A stretch of DNA of 64,000 bases from Balanoglossus misakiensis. Lineage: Eukaryota; Hemichordata. Both the position numbers and the translations under genes were made by a program. The stretch is from assembly GCA_040954595.2 (NCBI GenBank), contig CM082577.2:6510001-6574000 (forward strand), in the 5' to 3' direction. Shown here in pieces: positions 1 to 12,700 of the stretch (position 1 is the first letter of the stretch; each line of letters begins with the position of its first letter). Below the pieces are notes generated by a model. It worked only from the letters and a program-made list of their open reading frames with translations, was not told where the DNA came from and did not search any database.

Positions 1-88
1 TTTTCCGAACGCCAAACGATTCCTCTGTGTCTTCCTCAAGGTCTCTGCCTCTACTCCTTTTTCTGTTGTCGTCTTTATCCGTCATTTC
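1..88 (-). CDS. DDX47: DDX47 exon 12, truncated by window edge
   Basis: It begins after a TTGCAG acceptor and encodes a charged tail with RKRSRGRD and SFGVRK, matching the basic and acidic C-terminus of DDX47. The frame is still open at base 1, so the stop codon and 3' UTR lie outside. Confidence 0.88.
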
Positions 89-3000
89 CTGCAACAAGAC
101 ACGAGATGAGGTTTTATTTCACATGGCAGTATTGTAACAAGACAATCTTTCATAGGGACTATGTTTCCACAAGAAAATGCACGAAAAATAAAAAATCCCC
201 CAAACCGCACCCTACCCAATCCTATACTGCATAATAAGCATGATGGCACGCTACCATGAAAGCAGATGTTTTTCAAATTCAGCCTTCCTTAACCATCCCA
301 CTTGTAATATCTTGCTACTCAACCATTTACTGAACACTTTTGGACCTTACACAAAATTTTGTCTGCTATTTAGGTCAACCATGTGAACTGAGACACTACA
401 ATGCTTGTTGGTCTCAACTGAGAGATCGCTAAACAACAACTGTAGCCAGAAAGTTGCAAGCCTGCAATCGTACATGGATTAAATTAAATCAGACAATCGT
501 GAATTTTTTTACCATTCTGGCGAATCTCTGAGCTTCCGTCACTCTCTCCACCATCATCATGACCTCTTCCTCTTCCGTTGGATACAACGGCAGTTTTTTA
601 CCAATCAGCTGTTCTATTCTCTGGTATAACTCGACATCATACCTGAAAGTGATGAAGTGCGGAAATAATTATTTCTTTTAATACGAACAAAAAACATACT
701 TCTTGAAGTTCTTTATATTTTGAGTCGGGGAAAACATCAGAGAAATGAAATGTCACCATTGATACTTACTGAGTTACAAATGTAATAGATACGCCGGATC
801 TGCCGGCCCTGGCCGTTCTGCCAACTCTGTGAATGTAATCCTAGGGGAAAAATAAGAATTTTCTAGTTGAGTGACAAGATATGATTACTGACACAGCAAC
901 ACCCCTCATCAAGCATCTGTATTAGTGCTAATTAACTGTGAAAATATGGTAATTAATGCTCCTACCTTTGAATGTGTGGGAATGTCGAAATTGATGACAA
1001 CATCAACATGAGGAATATCCAGACCTCTGTGAACAGAGCAAGAGAATTTCATGAGGCAAGTCCATCGGTGCATATGAACGTTACTCTTAATGTAAATTCC
1101 TGGTCAGTGTAAGACATAATGCAAAACAATGCATTGCCAGAGGTAGCTTCTGTAACACACTTTCCAAAATGCAAAATGTCAAGTGCAGCTTTTCATACAC
1201 ATTTCCTCACTGAAACATAATAATGACATCAAGTTTGTGAGCTGAAGTTCGCCCACATGTCCAAGAGTGGAGTCTCCAGCCCAACAAAACTAGTGATGCA
1301 GCACCGTTGCTGTAGTCAATTGGGCGTGTGCACTGTTTATATACAAAAAGATTCAAACAAAGCCATTGTCTGTACCTGCTGGCTACATCTGTCGCTATAA
1401 GTATCGACCGACTCTTGCCTTTGAATTTGTTCAGCATTCCCAGTCTTTTATTCTACAGAGAAAACATCGAGACACTGAGCGATAAAATTGATAATCATAC
1501 AAATCTAACACGAGGAAACGCATCAATTGCACTGGTGAATGGAGGAGCCATATCCGTCAATAGCTTGTATCTGTTGCTGCAACACAATTGTTTTGTGTAT
1601 AGTCTTTCTGCATTGCAGTACAAACAGTCTTCTAAATCCATCATCTCTGACATGCTGCACCTCAAAAGCACTAACCTGGTTCATCTGTCCATGCAGCGGT
1701 ACAGCCGTCATGCCGAGGTTGCGTAACATCAATGTCACTCTCTGTGTGTTGTTACAAGTACTGCAGAACACCATGAATGAATTGCCCGCCAACTCGTTCA
1801 GAATGTACACCAGGTAGACATCCTGGAACAATGTAGGACAGGAACTGAATGAGATTTCAGTTCTACTTTACAAGACGACAAAACACTAGACTAAAGTATA
1901 TTTCACATAGCAGACGGCCATTAAAAACCTACCTTGAATTTACTGGGGATGAAGAGGTAATGTTGCTGTAATTTATCGACAGTTTGGTATTTGGTGGACA
2001 CTTCCACTTTGACAGGATTCTTCAACGACGCTCTCTGTAACTTTGCAACCTGTAAGAACAGACACCCATGAAATCCATGAATAAATGGTTTTACTGTAGA
2101 GATATTAAACAGCTTCTATTATTTAAATAGGGATAAATTTTACAGCATTTCTCATCCAGAAACTCCCATTACCTTTTTCGTCATAGTTGCCGAGTATAAA
2201 TAGGTTCTTCGTTCTTTGGGAATGACTTTTAAAATCTTCTCAACTTCAGTTTCAAAATCCATATTGAGAATTCTGTCTGCTTCGTCCATGACCTAGATGA
2301 TGTGTAATATGACAGAAAACATATAATTTATTTCTTCTTTTATATTATTTTGCTTTCTATATGACTATACTTTCATATTTGATTTGATTTGATGATTGAT
2401 GCAAAGAAATAATATTTAGCCACACAACTCACCAAATACTTAAGGGATCTCAAATTGAATCCTTTTGTATTTTCAAGATGGTCCACCAGTCTTCCGGGTG
2501 TCGCTATGACGATATGTGGTTTCTTGGCTAGCTGTAAGGATTGTGTCATCATGTCTATACCACCAATCACCACAGCTGAGACAAATAGGAAAAAAAGACA
2601 AGTGTATCAATGCTTGTTTTTGTACCTAAAAATTCATTTAATTTTTTCTAATTCACCTATTTCCTCTAACTTAATATCAACATACAGTATATCCAAATCA
2701 TGATCTGTTGGGGTTCTTTTTGACAATATCACTGCTCATGAACCAGTCATACAAGCTCTCCCTCTTCTCTCTAACATGTCAGATACAATGTATTTCTCCC
2801 CTCCCTAACCCCCATCTTTCTGCATGTCTTCTCCTCTCCCTCCCCTTTCTCTTTCACACACACACACACACACACGTACCCCCACCCTCACTTACCACAT
2901 TTGACTCCTATACTTGATCCCAGCGCTTCAAATTGTTCTGACAGCTGGAAAGCCAGTTCCCTCGTCGGTGTCAGAACCAATGCGAATAACCTCTGCGGAT

Positions 3001-3960
3001 GTTCCAGCAGTTCTTGTAGTATAGGAAGTGCAAACGCTCCTGTTTTCCCTGATCCAGTCTCAGCTAGTCCGATCACATCCCTCCCTGCAATCCAAATTGT
3101 GAACCAAAAAATCAAAATGTTCAAAGTCCGGAACACTTTGAACAGAACACTATCACACATAGCTTCAACGATTGTAGCGGGTGCACACTGGTTGACCGCG
3201 TCCGCCACTAAAAGGAATTTCTCCCAAAATGTGACCTCACCTTCAAAGGACACTGGCAACGCTTCCCTCTGTATCTTTGTGGGTGTTGTCCATTTCAACT
3301 GTGCACAGGCTTCACACAATGCATCCACAACACCCTGTGAAACAGAAGCGCAATATGAGATTCGAGTCTACCTATATCCCCCCCCCCCCACAAGAAATGA
3401 TATACTTGCATATAAAGTTGTATACTTCCACTCGTGTAAGTTTCTAAATGAGATCTAGGGATAGGGAATGCCAAGAATTGAACTTCAAGAATTGTTTAAC
3501 AAGTTGTTCGCGGTCAACCTACTTAGATGCTTTGCGATGTTCATATGTCTATAGAGATACCGGAAGTTAGGGTGTTACTGACACCTATCACTAGTATCAG
3601 TCTTCTACTATCATTACATTTTCCACGGCGAATGAGTAAATATTGGAGATGGTTTTGTATTTCTGGCCTTATACAAGAATTCTTTCAATTTCGTTAAATT
3701 CGGGTTGAACGTAACGCCTGTGATCGCTACCACGTCACACGTGTTTTCTTCCATATCGTGCTTTCTAATGAATGGAAGCGATCTGCTTTTCCATTTAGAA
3801 ATAGGGAAAAGCGGAAAAATAATACGTATTGCTATGTACTAGTGGATCTAAATGTGGTACAAACCAATGATTTGAAGGTAACTGGCGTCTCATCGACGTC
3901 TTCCGATAGAGCTTCGGTCCCGGCTTCGGTAACACTGTTTGTTTCGATGGAGGCAGCCAT
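1..3960 (-). CDS. DDX47: DDX47 DEAD-box RNA helicase, 12 coding exons seen, 3' end off the window
   Basis: The joined minus-strand exons give about 444 residues; human DDX47 has 455, so only a short C-terminal tail is missing. Exons, 5' to 3': 3960-3865, 3334-3241, 3084-2896, 2575-2433, 2292-2173, 2049-1933, 1822-1676, 1452-1376, 1026-966, 840-770, 642-513, 88-1. Every junction is GT/AG and keeps the frame. All helicase motifs are present in order: Q-motif region with [14 protein letters not shown] (I), PTRELA (Ia), TPGR (Ib), DEAD (II), SAT (III), ATDVASRGLD (V), [11 protein letters not shown] (VI). The family (yeast Rrp3) is an ATP-dependent helicase needed for 18S rRNA processing in the nucleolus. 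Identity rests on DDX47-specific stretches such as [11 protein letters not shown] and [11 protein letters not shown]. No motif is broken, so the gene looks functional. It is transcribed divergently from the RAB11FIP gene, about 2.7 kb away. Confidence 0.97.
513..642 (-). CDS. DDX47: DDX47 exon 11
   Basis: The exon is 130 nt, phase 2 in and phase 0 out. It encodes [17 protein letters not shown] and [13 protein letters not shown], the end of the helicase core in DDX47. Confidence 0.93.
770..840 (-). CDS. DDX47: DDX47 exon 10 (motif VI)
   Basis: The exon is 71 nt, phase 0 in and phase 2 out, encoding [16 protein letters not shown] then VSITFVTQ. The arginine fingers of motif VI (HRVGRTAR) are intact. 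The donor is gtaagt. Confidence 0.94.
966..1026 (-). CDS. DDX47: DDX47 exon 9 (motif V)
   Basis: The exon is 61 nt, phase 2 in and phase 0 out, encoding [17 protein letters not shown] and THSK. It is too short for ORF finders and is identified by splice sites and family match. Confidence 0.94.
1376..1452 (-). CDS. DDX47: DDX47 exon 8 (start of motif V)
   Basis: The exon is 77 nt, phase 0 in and phase 2 out. It encodes [16 protein letters not shown] then ILIATDVAS; the Arg of ASRGLD is split across the following intron. The acceptor is ctgtag. Confidence 0.94.
1676..1822 (-). CDS. DDX47: DDX47 exon 7 (motif IV)
   Basis: This 49-codon exon, phase 0 at both ends, encodes [26 protein letters not shown] (motif IV region) and PLHGQMNQ. 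The opposite strand has long open frames here that are shadows of this exon. Confidence 0.96.
1933..2049 (-). CDS. DDX47: DDX47 exon 6
   Basis: This 39-codon exon, phase 0 at both ends, encodes [15 protein letters not shown] and the [20 protein letters not shown] linker into RecA domain 2. It aligns without gaps to my memory of vertebrate DDX47. Confidence 0.95.
2173..2292 (-). CDS. DDX47: DDX47 exon 5 (DEAD and SAT motifs)
   Basis: This 40-codon exon, phase 0 at both ends, encodes [13 protein letters not shown] (Walker B) and SATMTKK (motif III, which couples ATP hydrolysis to unwinding). It was recovered by reading the minus strand across a splice-bounded open stretch. Confidence 0.96.
2433..2575 (-). 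CDS. DDX47: DDX47 exon 4 (GG and TPGR motifs)
   Basis: The exon is 143 nt, phase 1 to phase 0. It encodes [23 protein letters not shown] and [13 protein letters not shown], part of the RNA-binding face of RecA domain 1. Confidence 0.96.
2855..2875. repeat. (CA)n microsatellite in DDX47 intron
   Basis: About ten CA units sit just outside the donor of DDX47 exon 3, following a pyrimidine-rich stretch. Confidence 0.9.
2896..3084 (-). CDS. DDX47: DDX47 exon 3 (motifs I and Ia)
   Basis: The exon is 189 nt, phase 1 to phase 1. It carries the Walker A motif AETGSGKT and PTRELA, then [11 protein letters not shown], which is nearly identical to vertebrate DDX47. The donor gtaag lies just beside a short CA repeat. 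Confidence 0.96.
3241..3334 (-). CDS. DDX47: DDX47 exon 2 (Q motif)
   Basis: This exon encodes [15 protein letters not shown] then TPTKIQ, the Q motif that contacts the adenine of ATP. Length is 94 nt, phase 0 in and phase 1 out. The donor is gtgagg and the acceptor is a CAG after a TTC-rich stretch. Confidence 0.95.
3865..3960 (-). CDS. DDX47: DDX47 exon 1 (start codon)
   Basis: ATG is at 3960-3958, giving MAASIETN followed by an acidic, low-complexity N-terminus as in other DDX47 proteins. It ends TFKSL at a gtttgt donor, phase 0 (32 codons). The reading frame continues upstream without a stop to another Met near 4050. The MAA start is preferred because vertebrate DDX47 also begins MAA and has a similar distance to the Q motif. 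Confidence 0.9.
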
Positions 3961-4101
3961 GATTGCGCAAATAATGCCCTTTTCTTTCCACATATGAACT
4001 GCGGTGGCGCTAATCATGAGAGACTCGCTCCGACCACATGCTCCGAACATGACGATGAAACGGGTTGTGTCAGTGACCGTGGGTGGGTGTATGTAACAAT
4101 T

Positions 4102-4224
<123 letters not shown>

Positions 4225-4240
4225 GGGATACTAAAAATCA

Positions 4241-4297
4241 CCAGGAAAATATAAAATCCTCCGGCCCTACCCTGGAAGTAAATTCTGAACAGTCCCC
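4241..4297 (-). repeat. Dispersed repeat, copy A (partner at 35121)
   Basis: The reverse complement of this 57-bp stretch matches 35121-35177 at most positions, sharing an 18-bp exact core, ttcagaatttacttccag, and a second block ggccggaggatttt. It abuts the GA microsatellite. No coding capacity is seen; it is probably part of an unclassified transposable element. Confidence 0.75.
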
Positions 4298-6633
4298 AAC
4301 AATATGCACGAAGCATGCTCACGCCGTTTTTGGCCAATCAATTTTGTATGAAAATGTTTTCCCACTTGAACCACTACAAGCAAACAATAATTTTCCAGAT
4401 GATCATCCAACACTGACGACAATCAGAAATTACCATGGCCTTGTTTTTTGAACTATAATAAGAACATCCTGCCTGCTTCTGGGAAATACATGTACATGTA
4501 AACACGTACACCTTGAGGGTTTTGGCAGTTTTCTCATCATAAAAAAATGAGGATAACAGCTGGATTCTACATACAAGTTCGATTGGGGCGTTGTAATTTC
4601 ATCCCTGTAGGCCTAATTTATACAAACGGACGAAATCACGTCGACTCCGACATATCCGCCAATTCCTGTTTAAATGTCAGAGAATCGTTTTACACTTCTA
4701 TTTCAGCAATATCCAGCAGAGGCGGTCCGTGCACGTGATTTAGATGAATTTAGGCTGCGGCCCCGACATCATTACTCGAACAAGCTCCGAGTTAAATTCG
4801 ATGACTACTAAAACGGCGCAATTTGTTCAATGCATGTATCATGCATTATAATTTTGACTTAGAATTTATATCGTTCATTTTTTTACCGGCAGCATCTATA
4901 GTTCTCGACAGCCGACTGAGAATTCGGAAGTCTGGTGTCAAACACGTCAGACTCAATGGCACCATTCATAAATACCCGGTAAATGTTCCCGTATAACATT
5001 TATGCAAGGAAGATAGCAACGCAGTAATCGTTGATGACGAATTCTGCTTCATATATGGACATGGCATGTCTTTCTTCTATTCGACTCTAATCGTCACCTT
5101 TATTTCTACTAGGCTGTATGACAAGGGAGATGTTTTCAACTTACTGTCATCAAGTTTGCGCACCTTGACAGGAATATATTCCATTCTCACGAGCTACTGA
5201 CTTTGAAAGACACAGTGGGTCACCTATCTTGCAAACTTATATTGCAGAAAAAAAGACTAGTTTTGTACAAATTAACGCTGTTTGGGTTAGTTTCATGAAC
5301 TAATATATAAGTACAATGCATCCTTTAAAACAGCAATCACTGATGGAAATGAATTGTTTGTCCCACATCGACTTTTGATAAAATCAATCTGGCTTTGTTC
5401 CTGCGTGGACCAGGTGTTCAATTCGCAATATTCAAGCTTGTAGATTATATTTTTTAAACGCAGCATGGATTAAATTTGTACGCGTCCTGGTATTTTCCTT
5501 GTTTTCTGAGATGTTTAATCTGTCGTGATCGATTTCTTTAAAAATAACGTGACAGAAAAGATTGAAAATTAGAATTCATATCGAAGGAAAGCGGATAATG
5601 GATTATAGGCCCCTAGGCCTAACGCGCACTTCAAAAATCTTACACCTTGAATATTTAGATGTCTCTGAGCGTTGCTGCAGGCCTACATGCACGGTCACCA
5701 TGTGATGTGTAAACCCTGTTTTTTAAAGTGAAATATTTTAAATTCAATGTGGTCCCGAATTACATTTTAACTGTTAGGAGCTTAAGGCTTAGAACTATTG
5801 ATAGTATCTTTGCCGGTTGTCTTTGTAGCCTGCCTAAGCTTTTTCTTTAGGCCTATTTTCACTTCCTGACATTCAAAGTCGTCAGCTTACTGTAATTGGC
5901 CGAGCTTATTTATATAGTTTATCCCAATAGTGGTTCTCGAGAGGAAAACTGGACATCATTATGGTATTCATCAAATGTAATTCACTCGTTCTTAAAATTA
6001 TCATTTGCCATTTTGGGCCTAAACGTATTTTTATCAATCATCAAGGATGTGGTATCCCTTGAGTGAGATCATCAATGTATAATAACGTTGTTTAAAAATG
6101 TTGATTTAATGAGCATTTCATTGCTACACTGCCGTCATGGACACATTTCTACAAATACAAGCAAACAAAACAAACAATGCAATTTAAGTATTTGCCTATG
6201 CACGTGTAGTCAACAACAACAGGACGCCGTACCCGGATCACCTTCGTCTGCTTCACGATATACCCTCCCAATCAATGACGTCATTCGGTTTATCAAAATT
6301 CATCCGCGGATTATAGTTTCTCTATGTTGAGCTTGTTTAGTGGTTAATTTTCGTTTAATAATCATTTTAAAAGTAATACTATGGATGAATCGAAAAAATC
6401 CGCGTAAATTTGTAAAGTTAAGTTAAGATATTAAATACTGACTAGTGGGTCTATTTATTAAGCGGAATGATATCAGTGATAAAGGTAGGTGTTATCACCC
6501 TTATAGTGATACTGCAACTGTTTATATCAAAATGGTGAGAAGAGGCAATGCACGGACTTGAGACATCTATGCTTAATTGCGATTTCTGTGCCGTCCAAAT
6601 GATTTCCAGGCCACAAAGCCGACCTTTCGAGCT
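4298..6633. other. Intergenic region between DDX47 and RAB11FIP
   Basis: No coding exon was recognised. The sequence is richer in CpG than the following introns and contains three exact TAGGCCTA palindromes (4608-4615, 5614-5621, 5848-5855). Promoters of both divergent genes should lie here or just upstream of 3960. A tattttccag-like acceptor (gatttccag, ending at 6609) could join a non-coding 5' exon to the RAB11FIP start exon. Confidence 0.6.
6276..6283. promoter_or_regulatory. CRE-like palindrome TGACGTCA
   Basis: This is an exact CREB/ATF palindrome about 350 bp upstream of the RAB11FIP long-isoform start codon, in a locally CpG-rich stretch. An 8-mer can occur by chance in a window of this size (others lie near 35925 and 54231), so only its promoter-proximal position is suggestive. 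Confidence 0.35.
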
Positions 6634-6774
6634 ATGGAGGCAGATTCCGACCTTGATCACCAATTGAAGGTAGCATTCAATGCTTTTGACGAGGGAAAGC
6701 GTGGTTTTATCAGTAGTGAACACTTCGTAAACATTGCACACAGATATTTCAACGTTACGTACGCGAAGAAGGAG
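6634..6774 (+). CDS. RAB11FIP4: RAB11FIP long-isoform exon 1 (EF-hand 1)
   Basis: It encodes [15 protein letters not shown] and the EF loop [12 protein letters not shown]. The ATG at 6634 is the first Met after the in-frame TAA at 6574-6576, with G at -3 and G at +4. It ends AKKE at a gtaagc donor, phase 0 (47 codons). The loop has His where calcium-binding EF-hands have Glu at position 12. Confidence 0.88.
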
Positions 6775-9700
6775 GTAAGCAAAGCTGGAAAAAAATATTT
6801 CACGTGTATATAGACTGTACTTAAAACGTGAGCATTTTTCAGTAGTAGCGTAGCCTTTGTTTATATATACGTTATATGCAAATGTTCTAATTTTGCAGTA
6901 AATGCATGCAGACAGCAACACACTGTCGTCTGCCAATCGTGTCGTTTAGTAAAAAAGATCAAAGTGATCAGTGTCGCATTATTCAAGAAATCAATTCAAA
7001 TTATTACAGTACTTGAAAGTCGATCACCTTACAAATCTGTGTGAAAACAGTTTTGATACACACTTCCTAAGGAAAACGGAAAGTGACCTCAAAGAGACGG
7101 AAGGTGTACTATTTTGTCGTCTGTCATTTTGCAGAGTGGAGTGACCGTTGAAACTCTGAGTTCCGCAGAGTGCAGTGCAGGTGACTGATTGCATTTTAGC
7201 CGCGCAAAACTTATGTGCGTTCAAGCCGCAAAATTACTACCTCTGCATTTCTTAATAAATTAATATGCGGCAATAAAATTAAGAATTTAGTCTGACTACC
7301 AAAAGGACTATTGTCTGACGTAAACACGGTTAGAGAATGTCACCAGGCCAGGCTGAGTACACAGTTATATTTACAAACATAATCTACACTTTTAAAGTCT
7401 AGGCACGTGAGTAACCGGAACAGATTAAAGTTGTTTTGTGTGTGGTATTTTTCAGAAATATTTCCCGAATTACTCATTCTCGATGGCGCGTGTTTGAATT
7501 TTATAGACACTGACTGGGTGAATTTACTTCCGACAGACTGCCAAACGTCTAACGTTCAAACCACAGTCGTCAGCCATTGAGTAAACATTGTACAAAAGAA
7601 AGAGTGATTTAAATTTGAGACAATGGGAGTTAACAAAAGAAAACGGTTACAGTGGTGGACCAGTGTTCTATTGTTATGTCTGAATGTGAAAGTTGTGGCC
7701 AGGTCCAGCAGTGGCCAGAGCTATTGTCTGCCAAGGGTGTTAGTATTAGTAGTACTGATTGTCAACGTCAACTTCAAGAGCCACTGTCTGCCAGGAAATC
7801 TTTGCTCATGGGGAAATGAAAAAAAAATATATTCCTTATACCTGTTATCATCAGATCTAAAATTTTCCATGGTAACTACGACTAAATAAAATTTTCGTAG
7901 AACACCATCTACCTTTACGTGAATACACATGGTGTTATCAGCCAGGTTCTTGATAGGTCTAAAATAACAATCCAATGGTTACCATAGCAACTCTGCATAT
8001 TTTTATATAACAGTGCAGTAAGCAATATTAGGAAAGAGTTTTCATTAAAAATAATACAACATATGAAATATAATTCTAATATCATGAAACAATGAATGTT
8101 TTATTTTAATTAATAGTTTATTTGCAGAAGATGTATTGCTTTAATATAAGTATTACAAGCCTACCTTCATTTTTTTTCCATGGAACACACTTTAAGTTAC
8201 CCGGGAGTGGATTTCCAGCATGTGACCATTGTGAAAATTACACTCAGTGTGAGAGTCTCATCATGCAGTTTTCAAAATGCTGTTTTCTTCTCTTCCAGAG
8301 AATTAATGCTATCTTGCACCACCTTGATCCAAAGAAAACTGGGAGAATTGCCTTCGGTCATTTTTGTCAAGGTGTCAAGACCATTTTGAAAGAAATTGAA
8401 GGTATGTTGGAATTATTTAACCTCCGCTTTAAAAAAATTATAATAAAATACAAGCATTGAAGATGGTGTCTAGCAGCATTTAATTTGTCCTCAGATTTTG
8501 TCTGGTGGCTGAGGCACTGTTTGTGCCTTGACAGTGCTATACTGAAATCTTTGGCTTAAATGTTTAATTGCAAGGTCATTTGAGGCAAATATTTGCCATA
8601 AAAACCTTGAAACTTTCCCAATGTCATATGCAAGCTTAAAGGTAATCCCATCATTGTTTTTGTCAATACCTATTCATATGTATATATATGTCCTGTTTTA
8701 ACATCTGCTTGTTTTGCTGTATATGTTCGAATCATGTCATAATATTTTATAAAGACAAAAACAGAAGCAAAATTTCAGTTCAGTATTTCCCAGAACAAGA
8801 TAAATGTAGTATCTAATATAATGATACTGTCTGGTTTTACGTTTGTCATGAAAAATAAAGTGCAAAATACTTAAACAGAAAGAGCCAAAGTGACCAAATG
8901 AATTTGATGGCATCGGTGTGTTAAAAAGCTTCACGGGAGAAGTAATTTGTTCAGCATGTATGATGTACCCTTGAAAAAAAAATCACCAAAACCTCATTTA
9001 TCTACAAGAATATGTTTGCTCAGATCAACCCCTCATTATTGCAAAATCTGGCTTCTTTTTTCTCGTTTATATGCCCCACCTGCGTAGGCAGAAATTGCTA
9101 TCTCCCAGAGGACTTGGTAGAAACAGGGAAATATTACATTTCCTCCTGGTTTTACCTCATTTATACCAGTTATTTCCAGTTTTATCTTCGGGAACGGCTT
9201 AAATCTTCGTTTTCCACAATCAATATGATGATTGAAAAATTTACCAATTTAGATTTGGAAGCCAGTTTATATATTAATATGTATCTAGTTGGTATTTTCT
9301 AATTGCATTTCAAATTATGCAGTTTTTTCTGTTAGTTACAATTATGTCAACCAACATCCTCATACATGTAGCATTTATACTAGGATTGTGGTCAAATATT
9401 CTTGGTATATTGGTGTTAATCATTTGTTTTATGAAACTGTGATCACATAATTAAGGTGATTAATTAGTTGAGTTCAACTGATAGTGTTCTGGTTTGTACA
9501 TTTATATAGCCTAGGCAAGTATCTGTTATTTTTAGGCGTATGAATGTAGCACTATAGTGTATTTGAATTTGCATGCAAACAGGTAGGGTGAAACTGCCAT
9601 ACAATGCTGAGGTGCTTGATGGCCCATGAAAAGTTCAGCTATACCTCCCAAGCCTGACATAGTTTTGATACCCACGCTTTATAAAAAATAACACAGTAAC

Positions 9701-12700
9701 GTAAATCACCACAGGCAGATCCTGAGTAACGCAAAGTATCTAATGCCAAGCTGTGAACAACGAAATAATAGAACACAGGTGACTTGAGAAGTTTCTGAAA
9801 TAGCTGTGAAACTTTAGCAGACTAATATAATCTTGTACTATGGGTTTGAAAAGTATTGACCCAGTTCACGTTAATTTGTGTGAAGAACTCTGAATAGTGT
9901 AGAAGAAATGCTTAACAATGGATCCTTGAGGTGGTTCCTGGGTAACTGATCTGTATGGCAGTAATTCTGCTGTGTTCCCTGTCAACTTTATCTGTAAAGG
10001 TAGGAATGTCATGCCACCAGTAAATTTTAAATCTTTGTAGGGGAGCAATAACACAGTCAGGTTAATAATGAGGGTGTGTCAAGTCACCAGCCAGATGAAT
10101 TTTAACAAAAGTCATTTGATCCGAAATTCTTATTCTAACGTATTAGAATGTCCCTAATTGGCCAATTGACACTTGAGAGCTGGGGATAGGATTATGAAAG
10201 TTTAAACATTTGAAGAGCAGATGCTAAGAACAGATTTTAGGCAACATACACATTCATGTATGTGTACATGAGTCTATATAAAACTGTGAACTCCCTTGTA
10301 AATGTATGCTATTGCCACGCCTGTAAATATACAGGTCAGCTGCTGCAACTGAAAACAATATCTCTAATTACTCATGAATCAGTATTATTGTGAATACATG
10401 TACATGTATGCGGAATGAGAGAAATATATGTACAAAGCATGATAAAAGGAAAGAGAATAACAAGTTGCATGTTTTCTGTGTGAAATGGAAATTATAAATA
10501 TGCTTGTATACCAGGAACTAAATTGTTATTTGCAAATGATGGAAAGATCTGCTGGGGTATTAGGTAATACAGACCAAAATAGATTTTTCAAAAATACCAG
10601 GGGTTGAAAAGTCTGATGATCAGGAGTAGAACTAGAAGACCAGACTCCTGATGTGAATATTGATCACGTCTTTAGTACAGTCGCTTGCCCACTGAAGTAT
10701 CCATGGTAACAACTATTCATTACAAAAATGATTTCTTCTGGTCTTGCAGTCAAAAGGAGTTAAGTCTCATCAGAGTATCTAAATTTCGTTTGATGCAGAG
10801 AATACCTGATAATCTTTGATAAAACACAAATTGGTATGTGGCATGAATTTTCTGATGGAAATTTTTTTGAGCATGAAATAATGAATTATTCATGAGGCAG
10901 AGAGATTGCCAGTGGAGTGCCTATCAGGCAGTGTTGAAATTTTCATGCAAGTATAATACCTATATCGGAATAGATAGCCTTGGCAATAGCCAGTGTTGCC
11001 TGGATACCTGACATAAGACGAAACTGAACAAACAAATCAGCTGGTTTAAACACTTCAACAGGGTGGGAAAACAAATATGAAAGAGATTTATCAATATTGA
11101 CAGACGTGTTCATCTTTCAGTACATCATGTTATAGCTAGTCTCCAATATCTCCAGAAATCTTCGTATCATATCACAAGTTCTGTATCACAAGTTCTGTAT
11201 ACACATGTGAACCTCACTGTTTATGTGCTCACTGATGCAATCTTCTCAAGATTATCATCTCATATTTCCGAGAGAGAAAAAACCCAGCTGATATTACTTT
11301 CTCAATCTCATCAGGTATCTAACTTTTGTTGGTCAGATTTCGTGAAATCAGGTTCTTCGCGAGGAAAATGATGCAGCATATTTTTATTCTCGTTTGATTC
11401 ATTGCCATGAAAAATGGCTTCTTTTTCATTGGAAACACTGTAAATGATATGTACCACACAGGTATAAGTATAGATTTTGTACTTTTCATACACTTTAATT
11501 TGTGGAATAAAAATCATCATTTTATAATGCATAGCAGCTTATAAGACTTCTCTTTCAAGACACATGACAATGAGCCACATATAATGAGGATGTTTGATAA
11601 ATATCATCGCTATGCACTGTGGAGGGACCTGTCTATCTGTACCTGACTTGGCTGCACAATATTAAGATCTGCCTGCATTAGGAAGAGCCCACAAATTGAA
11701 TTTCCTTCATCCCATTTCCATCATTACCGTTGGTTGCCATGGCAGCATACAGGGCAGCTATTGCATCACTGCTGGTACAGTCAAACACGTTTTCTCTGGT
11801 TCATCATTTGCTGCCTTTGGTCTGCCTCGCATTAACCTGTTAGTCCATTTGGTATTTATTTCACGTCAAATACCAACTATGTGACCGCAGGTCAATTGGC
11901 TTTAAAACCTCTTGATCTCTGATCAGCTCATGCATTGTAAATTCTGGCAGCATCAGTGCATTCCAAACTAGTGAAGAAAATTAAATGTCTACGTCTTACA
12001 ACACAGCAAGTTTGGCTGTCAGTTATCCTGTATGCATCAGTATTGTCAGGAAACTTAGTAATAATCTAAATGGAATGTTTGACATGTACATGTATAATGT
12101 AAATCCAAAGTCTAGACTTGTTTTTTTACAGCTAAACAAACAAGCTCTTGGCAGGGGAACACTTTAGCACTAAGTTGGTAATGTTGTGTCTTGATAAATG
12201 TTGCTAGGTACTTCTCTTAAATGAAATGTGGGCTATAAAATGGAACTTGATCAGGTCTGTTTGCTGTCGTTATAAAAATATTGACTTTTAAAACATCAAT
12301 CAAAATGAAAACAGAAGTATAAATTTTCCAATATCATTTTACTTTCTGAAAATAAATGTATTGGCCAACATTCAGATGTCTGCTGTTGTTTCTAAATTTT
12401 GCCTTTAGTGCATTCTTGTCATTAGTGGCAGTTGTTATCACAATTCTGTGAGAAAATTTGGTGAGGTTCTGAAAATTAACAAACAAAAGAATTGCACAAA
12501 TCTAAAATTTAAGTTTATTAAATCTTTCAAATATTGGAAAGAAAGTTGATACTGAATGAGAGGTTGGATATGACAGTCCAAATAAAGAATCAGTATGTTC
12601 AGAAGAATATTGACTGTTAGCTGATATTTTCGACTTCCTGCGCAAGACCAAGTCATCATTAATATTTAATGTACAGAACTGTAAGATAGTGCAGTGGATT

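Noticed and set aside
1328-1817. Plus-strand open frames opposite DDX47 exons 7 and 8
   Set aside because: They are shadows of the minus-strand DDX47 coding exons.
6451-6936. 161-codon minus-strand open frame across RAB11FIP exon 1
   Set aside because: It is antisense to a coding exon with a clear family match, and its product resembles nothing recognisable.
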